Assembly: GCA_964410215.1 (NCBI GenBank)
Contig: CAYPHA010000060.1
Location: forward strand, 1 to 29,356
Length of the DNA: 29,356 nucleotides
Direction of reading: 5' to 3'
DNA from: CAYPHA01 sp964410215
Lineage (GTDB): Bacteria; Calditrichota; Calditrichia; Calditrichales; CAYPHA01
Shown: piece after piece, positions 23,712-29,356 of the stretch
Numbering within the stretch: the first letter of the stretch is position 1
Layout: the number at the start of each line of letters is the position of its first letter
Notes under the pieces: generated by a model
Database searches by the model: none
Seen by the model: only the letters and a program-made list of their open reading frames with translations
Told to the model about the DNA's origin: nothing
Translations under genes and position numbers: made by a program

Positions 23712-24566
23712 ATGAGTGATGCCATTACAATCCGTGTGGTTCACAGTTTACCCGGACGGGTCCGGTTACGCCTCAGTCTGCCGCCCCTGTCTGCTGATGA
23801 AATGGTGAAGACCGTAAAAGATCACCCGGGAATTTCCCGGATCAGTTTCAATCCTCATACACGGTCGGTGCTCATTCGATACGATCTGAATGAAACCAGC
23901 CAGGAAGAACTGATTATCCGTCTAGCCGTTTATATTTCCCAGGAAAATGACCTGCAGCCGGTACGCGTTTTCTCCGAAGCGAAAGCATTGGAGATGTCCG
24001 AATCGGCTTTTTTTTCCGGCTTCCTGATCCTGGCATCGCTGGCAGGCAGGCTCATACCGCAAACAGCGGCGTTCAGGAGCGTTCTGGACTGGACCGCCGG
24101 TATCGGGACAGCCTACTCTATTTTTGATCATGGATACGAAGAATTCCGGGAGCGCGGGAATTTCGATCCGGAAGTGCTGTCCGTGATCTATCTGCTTTCT
24201 TCCTTTTCCCAGGGAAAATTTCTACCGGCCACCCTGTTCACGTGGATCGCGACATTCGGGCGACACCTGGTACGCTATTCCTCAAAGAATGTTCAGATTC
24301 AACCGCAGCACATCGAAGGTTCCCCTGAAAATAAACCCCAGTATGAAATCGTGATTACCCCGATTAACCGTTTGCCCGGCAGAAAAATGTTGTTTAATTT
24401 CCTGCCGATGCTCATCATGAATGCGGCGATGAGTAATCGTGAAAGTATCGAGGGGACACTCATGGATGAAATGCGTAAAGTTTCCCAGGACCATGGTGAC
24501 GTGCTGGAGGGTTTTGGAAAGTTTAAAAACGGCATGTCCGTCCGTATGCAATACAGCAGAAATTGA
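23712..24566 (+). CDS. HMA-like domain plus membrane region protein (fourth HMA module)
   Basis: The ATG at 23712 was chosen: it lies one base after the ATPase stop and follows GGGGAAG. An in-frame ATG 60 bases upstream would lie inside the ATPase gene. The protein is 284 residues. An HMA-like module (~1-75) opens with VVHSLPGRVRLRLSLPPL (His11, Arg16, Arg18). Several hydrophobic stretches follow (~95-125 and ~160-185, including KFLPATLFTWIATFGRHLV), resembling the first membrane helices of a P1B ATPase with no catalytic domains after them. A second half-motif, INRLPGRK (~218-225), sits before another hydrophobic segment. It may be an accessory subunit derived from an ATPase N-terminus, possibly FezC-like. 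Its function is unknown. Confidence 0.75.
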   Translation: MSDAITIRVVHSLPGRVRLRLSLPPLSADEMVKTVKDHPGISRISFNPHTRSVLIRYDLNETSQEELIIRLAVYISQENDLQPVRVFSEAKALEMSESAFFSGFLILASLAGRLIPQTAAFRSVLDWTAGIGTAYSIFDHGYEEFRERGNFDPEVLSVIYLLSSFSQGKFLPATLFTWIATFGRHLVRYSSKNVQIQPQHIEGSPENKPQYEIVITPINRLPGRKMLFNFLPMLIMNAAMSNRESIEGTLMDEMRKVSQDHGDVLEGFGKFKNGMSVRMQYSRN

Positions 24567-24596
24567 CTATATACATAGCATCAGGAGAGACTAAAA

Positions 24597-24848
24597 ATGA
24601 ACATAACATCACAACATGTCACCGGCTTTGTCGTCGGCGTCGGTGTGGCAACCGCCGCTTATTACGCCTACAAGAAGAATCAAACCCAGGTTGATGATTT
24701 TTTACGCAGACAGGGTATCCAGTTACCGGAGACCGGCCTGAAGAATCATGGTTCCATGACACTCGAAGAACTGGTCGCGGAAAAAGAACACCTGGAAGAC
24801 CTTATCGCCGAGCGGGAAATGGCCGAAAAGAAACAGGACAAGAAATAA
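24597..24848 (+). CDS. small single-helix membrane protein with coiled tail
   Basis: This 83-residue protein has a good AGGAG site. Residues ~8-26 (VTGFVVGVGVATAAYYAYK) form one glycine- and alanine-rich transmembrane helix with small residues spaced for helix packing (glycine-zipper-like). A charged, helical C-terminal tail ends with LEELVAEKEHLEDLIAEREM, probably a short coiled coil facing the cytoplasm. It closes the HMA/ATPase operon. Small glycine-zipper proteins accompany ferrosome ATPases (FezA is one), so a role in membrane packing of a vesicle is conceivable, but I cannot assign homology. Its stop lies 21 bases from the stop of the convergent feoB membrane gene with no clear terminator between them. 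Confidence 0.75.
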   Translation: MNITSQHVTGFVVGVGVATAAYYAYKKNQTQVDDFLRRQGIQLPETGLKNHGSMTLEELVAEKEHLEDLIAEREMAEKKQDKK

Positions 24849-24869
24849 GACGACATTTATCGCCTCCGC

Positions 24870-26309
24870 TCAATAACCCATACCAAAAAGCAGTCGCCAG
24901 ACCTGGGCAACCAGGAAACAGAGGGCGATACCCATTATAACCGGAAGCATAGTGGAAACAGCCGTCCATTTAAAGCTTCCGGTTTCTTTATAGATCGTAT
25001 AAATTGTTGTTGAACAGGGATTGTGAACCAGGCTGAACAGCATCAGGTTTACCGCTGTCAGCAATGTCCATCCGGCCGTCGAAAAAATCTGTGCATAGGC
25101 TTCCAGATTATCCAGCTCAAACAGCACACCGGTTCCCTCTCCGAATTCATTGATGCCGCCGCTGAGCACGGTCAGCATAAGAATCGTGGGGATGACAATT
25201 TCATTGGCCGGGATGGCGATGATATAGGCCAGAAGAATCACACCATTGAGACCGATCAGCCAGCCGTAGGGTTCGGAAAAATGAATAAAATGCGCGGCAA
25301 GGCTTGATCCGGAAATATGAATGTTCGCCAGCAACCAGATCAGAGCGCCTGCAGGTACAGCAAAAACAATAGCACGCCATAATACAAAGATGGTACGATT
25401 AATAAGCGACGTATATAACGTCTGAAGGATACGGGGCGGCCGGTATGGAGGTAATTCCAGACTGAAGGAAGACGGTTCGCCTTTCAACATTGTTTTTGAA
25501 AGCATCCAGGATACGACAAACGTAAAGAACACACCAAGCAACGCCACCCCAACCACGGCCGATGCCGATACAAAGCCGGCCAGGCTTGCCGGAGCCATTG
25601 AGCCGATAAACAGGGTCGCGATCAGAATTTGTGTCGGCCAGCGGCCATTGCACAATGAAAAATTATTTGTAATAATTGCGATTAATCGCTCCCGGGGGCT
25701 GTCGATTACCCTCGCTGCCGTTACGCCCGCCGCGTTACAGCCATACCCCATGGCCATAGTCAACGCCTGCTTCCCGTGTGCACCCGCTTTCCGGAACAGG
25801 TTGTCCATATTAAAAGCCACCCGCGGAAGATAACCGAAATCTTCCAGCAGGGTAAACAATGGAAAGAAAATAGCCATCGGGGGCAGCATCACACTGATAA
25901 CCCAGGCCATGGACAGGTACATACCATCGATCAGCAATCCATCCAGCCACCAGACCAGTCCGATTGATGCCGCCGCGCTTTTCAGAAGCGGATGCATCCG
26001 GTCCACCAAAAGATCAGCCAGTAATCCCGAAGGTACATTGGCTCCGGATATGGTTATCCAGAAAACAAGTGTCAGCATGAGCAGCATCAGCGGGAAACCG
26101 GTCCATCGATTCGTCAGTAACACATCCAGTTTCTGATCCCAGTTGGCCCGGGATTCCCCGGCAGCTTTCTGTACGGTTGCTTCCGATATACGCGCAGCTT
26201 CTTCATAAACGGCCTCCATCAGCGAATCATGCAGGTTCTCGCCAAATTCCCAGCGTAAATGGTTCGCTTCTTCCAGGATACCGGTTTGATTTTGCTCATT
26301 TGAATTCAT
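24870..26309 (-). CDS. feoB: FeoB-type membrane channel subunit encoded separately from its G domain
   Basis: This 479-residue polytopic protein corresponds to the membrane half of FeoB (Gate/nucleoside-recognition helices). The ~60-residue soluble leader is followed by NRWTGFPLMLLMLTLVFWI, matching the start of FeoB TM1. The first Gate region reads GYGCNAAGVTAARVIDSPRE... NNFSLCNGRWPTQI; classical FeoB has GCNVPAI and NPFMSCSARLP at these places. Near the end LVHNPCSTTIYTIYKETGSFKW matches the second Gate's C-terminal part. It starts 28 bases after the G-protein gene's stop, with a TCAGGAAAAAG ribosome site, so it is a true separate subunit and not an assembly break. The CNGR variant is known from FeoB-like transporters whose metal is less certain: Fe(II) is likely, Mn(II) possible. 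Confidence 0.87.
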   Translation of the reverse strand: MNSNEQNQTGILEEANHLRWEFGENLHDSLMEAVYEEAARISEATVQKAAGESRANWDQKLDVLLTNRWTGFPLMLLMLTLVFWITISGANVPSGLLADLLVDRMHPLLKSAAASIGLVWWLDGLLIDGMYLSMAWVISVMLPPMAIFFPLFTLLEDFGYLPRVAFNMDNLFRKAGAHGKQALTMAMGYGCNAAGVTAARVIDSPRERLIAIITNNFSLCNGRWPTQILIATLFIGSMAPASLAGFVSASAVVGVALLGVFFTFVVSWMLSKTMLKGEPSSFSLELPPYRPPRILQTLYTSLINRTIFVLWRAIVFAVPAGALIWLLANIHISGSSLAAHFIHFSEPYGWLIGLNGVILLAYIIAIPANEIVIPTILMLTVLSGGINEFGEGTGVLFELDNLEAYAQIFSTAGWTLLTAVNLMLFSLVHNPCSTTIYTIYKETGSFKWTAVSTMLPVIMGIALCFLVAQVWRLLFGMGY

Positions 26310-26337
26310 AATACTTTTTCCTGATTAAAATCCGTCC

Positions 26338-27147
26338 TCAGACCGGTTTTACAGTCTCATCTTCCGGCACGGGCATTGCCATTTCATCCAGCCTGTTTTC
26401 CCGCACCGCCTCGATTATCCTGGAATCACCCTCCAGCAATCGTAAAGCGATCCAGCGGGCATTATTCAATCCGGGATATTGTGTTTCGATTTTTTGGGCA
26501 AGGGAATTTATTGCCTTCTGCAGCTTCTTCGAACCGCTTTTTATGCGGCGGGGTTTGCAGACAAAGCGGCCAGTCGCCACATCGCTGATTGCCTTAAGCA
26601 GTTCATTCAGACCTTCTTTTTGCCTTACTGCTGTAGGTACGATCGGAATGCCCAGCTCCCGGGCCAGTTTGCGCTCATCAATCTCTATCTTATGGCGCCG
26701 TGCTTCATCCATCAGGTTCAGGCAGAGGACAGCCCGGTCGGTAATCTCCAGCACCTGTAGAACCAGATTCAGATTCCGTTCGAGCCGCGTTGCATCGACG
26801 ACGATAACGGTTACATCCGGGCGACCGAACAGTATAAAATTCCGGGCGATTTCTTCATCGGTACTGGTGGATAACAACGAGTAGGTGCCCGGCAGATCGA
26901 CAATTTTATAACGGTCATCATTATATTTAAATCCGCCTTCCGCCCTGTTTACGGTTTTCCCGGGCCAGTTGCCCGTATGCTGCCGCAGACCGGTGATGGC
27001 ATTGAAAACCGTGCTTTTACCCGTATTTGGATTTCCCGCAAGCGCCACCACATAATCCCAGGATTCCATATCTACACCCAGTTTTTTCAGGTTGCCGATA
27101 TGGTGGGCCGGACACGTTTCACAGGCGGATGAAACCTTATGATCCAT
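26338..27147 (-). CDS. feoB: FeoB G-protein subunit (NFeoB: GTPase plus GDI-like helices)
   Basis: This 269-residue cytoplasmic protein equals the N-terminal part of FeoB. The GTPase motifs are G1 GNPNTGKST (38-46), the switch I stretch HTGNWPGKTV, G3 DLPGTYSL, G4 NLMD and a G5-like PTAVRQKEGL. A helical GDI-like region follows to ~250. The family links GTP hydrolysis to metal passage through the membrane part, which here is the next gene. The N-terminus carries CETCPAHHIG (Cys9, Cys12, His15, His16), a possible metal site not found in Escherichia coli FeoB. It begins three bases after the DtxR-FeoA stop with a GAAGGA site inside that gene's end. Confidence 0.9.
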   Translation of the reverse strand: MDHKVSSACETCPAHHIGNLKKLGVDMESWDYVVALAGNPNTGKSTVFNAITGLRQHTGNWPGKTVNRAEGGFKYNDDRYKIVDLPGTYSLLSTSTDEEIARNFILFGRPDVTVIVVDATRLERNLNLVLQVLEITDRAVLCLNLMDEARRHKIEIDERKLARELGIPIVPTAVRQKEGLNELLKAISDVATGRFVCKPRRIKSGSKKLQKAINSLAQKIETQYPGLNNARWIALRLLEGDSRIIEAVRENRLDEMAMPVPEDETVKPV

Positions 27148-27150
27148 AAC

Positions 27151-28173
27151 CTATTCCTTCATTTTTTCAATATGTATCAGTTTGGCCTGCTCATTTCTCA
27201 GGGCAATGGACGCCCCCTTGATCCGGTAAGCGACCGGGTTTCCGGAGGCGCTGTTCATTTGTTTGGTTATACGGCTGCCGGGAACGATACCCAGATCGAG
27301 CAGCCGCCTGCGGTTCTGTCCGTGAATTTCACGGGATATCTGTATGACTTTTCCGGCCTCTCCTCTTTTAAGATCAAGAAGATTTGAAAAGGGCGTTTTC
27401 AGCATTTCCGCCTTGTCAAGCAGTTCAACACGGATCTGCGCCGCTGCAATGAGAGGCAATCGCTTGCGGAATCCATCGGCATAGAATTCCAGACCGCCGT
27501 CCACCCGGCTGACAGAATCGATCTGCATACCAAGACACAGGCCGGTTTCACGAATCTCCCGGTAAATATTTTCCGGATCATCCTCAAACTGAACGATCCT
27601 GCCGACCTGATCGTCTTTCAATTCGGTCAGAAGCATGCCGCGTTCCGGAGGGATGTCCCCCTCATCGGTGGGAATCGGTTCACCATGGGGATCGAAACGG
27701 GGATTTCCCAGCTTTTCACTCAATTTTTCGATCACGCTTTCATCCAGATCATGTTCCTTAAGGTGTGCCTTGGCATGTAAGTCAAGGTCAGAGGTACCCG
27801 TTTCTTCCGCGAGGTAACTCTCCCAGATGCGGTGCAACCGGATCATACGGAGAGCATACTCCCGGCCCTTTTGCGTCAACAGGATATTCATATGATCAAT
27901 CCTGATCAGACCGCTGCTTTTCAGTTGTTCGAGCAGAGACGTCACCCGATCCTGTTTAAGAGACAGCGAACCGGCTATACTGCTCAGCGTGCAGGACAAT
28001 CGGCTGCGTTCACATTCATATATATGCTTAAGGGCGTCTTCCAGGTACGAGCGTTTGCTCTGCGACATCAGGAATCGCCAGCGTGAGAGCAACCCGTATT
28101 TCGGCCAGAGCAAAACGGCAAAAACGAACAGTATCAATCCGGCGCCAATCAATGCTTCAAACGGGTGAATCAT
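27151..28173 (-). CDS. membrane-anchored DtxR-family regulator fused to FeoA-like SH3 domains
   Basis: This is a 340-residue protein. Residues ~8-25 (LIGAGLILFVFAVLLWPKYG) are a transmembrane helix. A DtxR winged helix (~42-105; CTLSSIAGSLSLKQDRVTSL, LLTQKGREYALRMIRLHRIW) and the metal-binding dimerisation domain (LKEHDLDESVIEKLSEKLGN, FDPHGEPIP) follow. The last ~150 residues hold two SH3-like FeoA domains; the second has NRRRLLDLGIVPGSRI, the classic FeoA signature. So the operon's only FeoA function is part of a regulator tied to the membrane. It may sense cytoplasmic metal and both regulate transcription and dock on FeoB; that double role is inference. It lies between dtxR and the FeoB G-protein gene. 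Confidence 0.87.
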   Translation of the reverse strand: MIHPFEALIGAGLILFVFAVLLWPKYGLLSRWRFLMSQSKRSYLEDALKHIYECERSRLSCTLSSIAGSLSLKQDRVTSLLEQLKSSGLIRIDHMNILLTQKGREYALRMIRLHRIWESYLAEETGTSDLDLHAKAHLKEHDLDESVIEKLSEKLGNPRFDPHGEPIPTDEGDIPPERGMLLTELKDDQVGRIVQFEDDPENIYREIRETGLCLGMQIDSVSRVDGGLEFYADGFRKRLPLIAAAQIRVELLDKAEMLKTPFSNLLDLKRGEAGKVIQISREIHGQNRRRLLDLGIVPGSRITKQMNSASGNPVAYRIKGASIALRNEQAKLIHIEKMKE

Positions 28174-28187
28174 GTCATTATCCTTAT

Positions 28188-28835
28188 TTAATAATGCGGT
28201 ATTACTTTTACCAGGGAAACATGTTTTGAGGAAAAGGCCAGATATATTTTTCCATCCGTTAACATGTAAATCATTTTATCGGGTGTGATTTCTTTCAATG
28301 TCCATGTGCTTCCCCTTGTAAACAGGCGCTTCTCGTAGAAATCCAGTAATTCCGTATCCAGGTCGCGTTCCTGGACACGAAATGAATGCCCGGGCTTGAT
28401 CTTGTCAAGTGTTACCGGTTTCAGATGTTCAGCCCAGCAGGGAATGGGTGACCCATGGGGATCTTTCTCCGGAAAGCCCAGATAACTGTCGATTCGGTAC
28501 ATCAGATTATCTGAAATAACATGTTCGAGCTTTTCAGCTTCATTATGCAAAATCTGATCATCCATCTTCAGAACCTTTTCCAGAAAGGTCTCCAGCAGAC
28601 GGTGTTTTCTGATCAGCTTACGGGCCAGGTAGTCACCGGATTCCGAAAGAGTCGCACCACTTGATTTATCGTAGTCAATCAGATCCATCTGTGAAAGCTG
28701 TTTGAACATGGCCAATACCGTTGGTGGTTTTACCTGGTGCCGGTCCGCCACCGCTTTCGCCGTTGCTTTAATCTGGTCACGTTCCATATACCATATGATC
28801 TTGAGATAGTCCCCCTGACTTACGGAAAGATCCAT
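28188..28835 (-). CDS. DtxR/MntR-family metal-dependent transcriptional repressor
   Basis: About 215 residues from the ATG at 28835, chosen because AAGGG lies five bases upstream; a GTG at 28841 is an alternative. The N-terminal winged helix is VSQGDYLKIIWYMERDQI with the recognition region VKPPTVLAMFKQLSQMDLID. The dimerisation domain carries the metal ligand region (RKHRLLETFLEKVLKMDD, HNEAEKLEHVIS, GFPEKDPHGSPIP). The C-terminal ~65 residues form a FeoA/SH3-like fold (KPGHSFRVQERD). Such regulators bind Fe(II) or Mn(II) and then repress uptake genes. It heads the minus-strand operon with the DtxR-FeoA fusion and split feoB, and a perfect palindrome 31 bases upstream suggests autoregulation. 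Confidence 0.92.
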   Translation of the reverse strand: MDLSVSQGDYLKIIWYMERDQIKATAKAVADRHQVKPPTVLAMFKQLSQMDLIDYDKSSGATLSESGDYLARKLIRKHRLLETFLEKVLKMDDQILHNEAEKLEHVISDNLMYRIDSYLGFPEKDPHGSPIPCWAEHLKPVTLDKIKPGHSFRVQERDLDTELLDFYEKRLFTRGSTWTLKEITPDKMIYMLTDGKIYLAFSSKHVSLVKVIPHY

Positions 28836-28866
28836 TTCCACCCTTTGTTATAGCCATCTATTTTTC

Positions 28867-28884
28867 AATTAGTATAAACTAATT
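28867..28884. promoter_or_regulatory. perfect hyphenated palindrome, likely DtxR-type operator
   Basis: AATTAGT (28867-28873) and ACTAATT (28878-28884) are exact inverted repeats around ATAA. On the minus strand the site overlaps a -10-like TATACT. Its place just upstream of the dtxR gene, and its likeness to the A/T-rich TTAG...CTAA operators of DtxR-family repressors, suggest binding by that protein when metal-loaded. Confidence 0.6.
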
Positions 28885-28919
28885 AAATGTGCGGCTTATT
28901 TCCACAAAATATTATTTCA

Positions 28920-29032
28920 CTTAAAGATTAAATGTAGTATATTCATTTAAACTTTCTAGGGAAAGAATCAGGCAGATGCAATTATGGTCTGCACGTTCTG
29001 TGTTCTACTCTCTTCCAAGACCTAACTCAGAT
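28920..29032 (+). other. gene-free stretch upstream of a lone terminator, possible small RNA
   Basis: There is no ORF of note on either strand. A small hairpin GCAGA/TCTGC lies at about 28972-28992. Because an intrinsic terminator follows on the + strand at 29033-29058 and no + strand gene ends here, a short untranslated transcript (or an attenuated leader) may start in this stretch. AT-rich -10-like sequences occur near 28930-28950, but none is clearly a promoter. Confidence 0.3.
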
Positions 29033-29058
29033 AAATCCGGGATCCTCCCGGATTTTTT
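29033..29058 (+). terminator. stand-alone Rho-independent terminator
   Basis: AATCCGGGA (29034-29042) pairs with TCCCGGATT (29046-29054) around a three-base loop, and T residues continue to 29058. The nearest + strand gene upstream ends at 24848, so it does not close an annotated gene. It may end a small RNA or insulate the following gene. Confidence 0.75.
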
Positions 29059-29086
29059 GCAGACAATCCCGTACTTTTAAGCGGTT

Positions 29087-29104
29087 TTGTGCGATTTTGC
29101 ACAA
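29087..29104. promoter_or_regulatory. CRP/FNR-like inverted repeat upstream of the last gene
   Basis: TTGTGC (29087-29092), six bases, GCACAA (29099-29104) form a perfect palindrome with the half-site spacing usual for CRP/FNR-family operators. It is centred about 68 bases upstream of the transcription start predicted from the promoter at 29128-29157. Assignment to a regulator is inference. Confidence 0.4.
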
Positions 29105-29127
29105 GCCGGCCTGTTTCGTTCATTAGA

Positions 29128-29157
29128 TTGTCTTAAGCCTGTTAACATCCATACTAT
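29128..29157 (+). promoter_or_regulatory. sigma-70-type promoter of the last gene
   Basis: TTGTCT (29128-29133), an 18-base spacer, TACTAT (29152-29157). The start codon at 29182 follows a GGAGG site 25-30 bases downstream. The layout is plausible but the boxes are imperfect. Confidence 0.45.
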
Positions 29158-29181
29158 TTTTCTTTGTCATCTGGAGGAATA

Positions 29182-29356
29182 ATGATTCACTCTGTTTTAC
29201 GCTTGATAACTGTTATCCTGCTATTATCCGGTATTGTCATTGCGGAAGATTTTAATTATCCCGACAGTTGGGGAAAAGCCGGCTTCACCATCGACCAGAG
29301 TACGGCTACCGGTGCCCTGATAAATTTTTCCGTGGAGCGGTTTTCCATTCTTGAAC
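29182..29356 (+). CDS. secreted protein, 3' truncated by the window end
   Basis: The ATG at 29182 follows CTGGAGGAATA, a good ribosome site. The 58 visible residues are a signal peptide (IHSVLRLITVILLLSGIVIA, cut near EDF) and the start of a mature region (YPDSWGKAGFTIDQSTATGA, then INFSVERFSILE). This opening resembles the N-terminal propeptide of large secreted gingipain-like (C25) peptidases and other T9SS substrates of this superphylum, but too little is visible to assign a family. Confidence 0.7.
   Translation, partial: MIHSVLRLITVILLLSGIVIAEDFNYPDSWGKAGFTIDQSTATGALINFSVERFSILE

Noticed and set aside
26300..26345. Frameshift or sequencing error breaking feoB
   Set aside because: The two halves end and begin at the domain border, are 28 bases apart, and the second has its own ribosome site and ATG.

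Overview
The window looks like a chromosomal segment of a Gram-negative bacterium of the Bacteroidota/Chlorobiota/Calditrichota/Fibrobacterota assemblage. Five predicted secreted proteins end in a type IX secretion (T9SS) sorting domain with the NYPNPFN signature, and there are two TonB-dependent receptors with N-terminal carboxypeptidase-regulatory-like domains. Most genes have clear Shine-Dalgarno sites, and the sdh promoter is a normal TTGGAA-17-TATAAT. Both features argue against Bacteroidota proper and for a lineage such as Calditrichota or a relative. The taxonomic call is inference. No rRNA, tRNA, CRISPR array, transposase or phage gene was seen.

Layout. 1-2640: the end of a GAF/sigma-54 activator and a membrane Ser/Thr kinase with PEGA-like repeats. 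2692-7093: secreted proteins (kelch propeller, a small membrane protein, a VIT/von Willebrand A protein), two of them with T9SS tails. 7460-10827: a complete sdhCAB operon with its own promoter and terminator. 10834-17497: a vitamin B12 acquisition island. Two divergent transcripts each start with a cobalamin riboswitch; the left one encodes BtuB and a T9SS-tailed beta-propeller (BtuG-like), the right one two more T9SS-tailed surface proteins. 17534-20357: a second TonB-dependent receptor preceded by a small secreted His-rich protein. 20531-24848: four proteins carrying HMA-like modules with an H-x-L-P-G-R-x-R motif. One of them is a P1B-type ATPase whose CPC metal site is replaced by Y-S-C-G-V-R. 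A small one-helix protein follows. 24870-28835, opposite strand: two DtxR-family regulators (one membrane-anchored and fused to FeoA-like domains) and a FeoB split into separate G-protein and membrane-channel genes. 29182-end: start of a new secreted protein.

The most interesting unit is 20531-28835. The P1B ATPase with SCGVR, repeated non-CxxC HMA modules and a tiny helix protein resemble the fez clusters that build ferrosomes (membrane-bounded iron-storage organelles). Here they converge on a Feo uptake operon under DtxR control, which suggests an iron (possibly manganese) uptake, sensing and compartmentalisation module. The ferrosome reading is inference from motifs and context.

Other notable items: a perfect 12-bp-stem palindrome that is translated inside three T9SS tails; a hairpin that would hide the ribosome binding site behind one B12 riboswitch; a perfect operator-like palindrome in front of the dtxR gene; and a stand-alone intrinsic terminator near the right end that may mark a small RNA.
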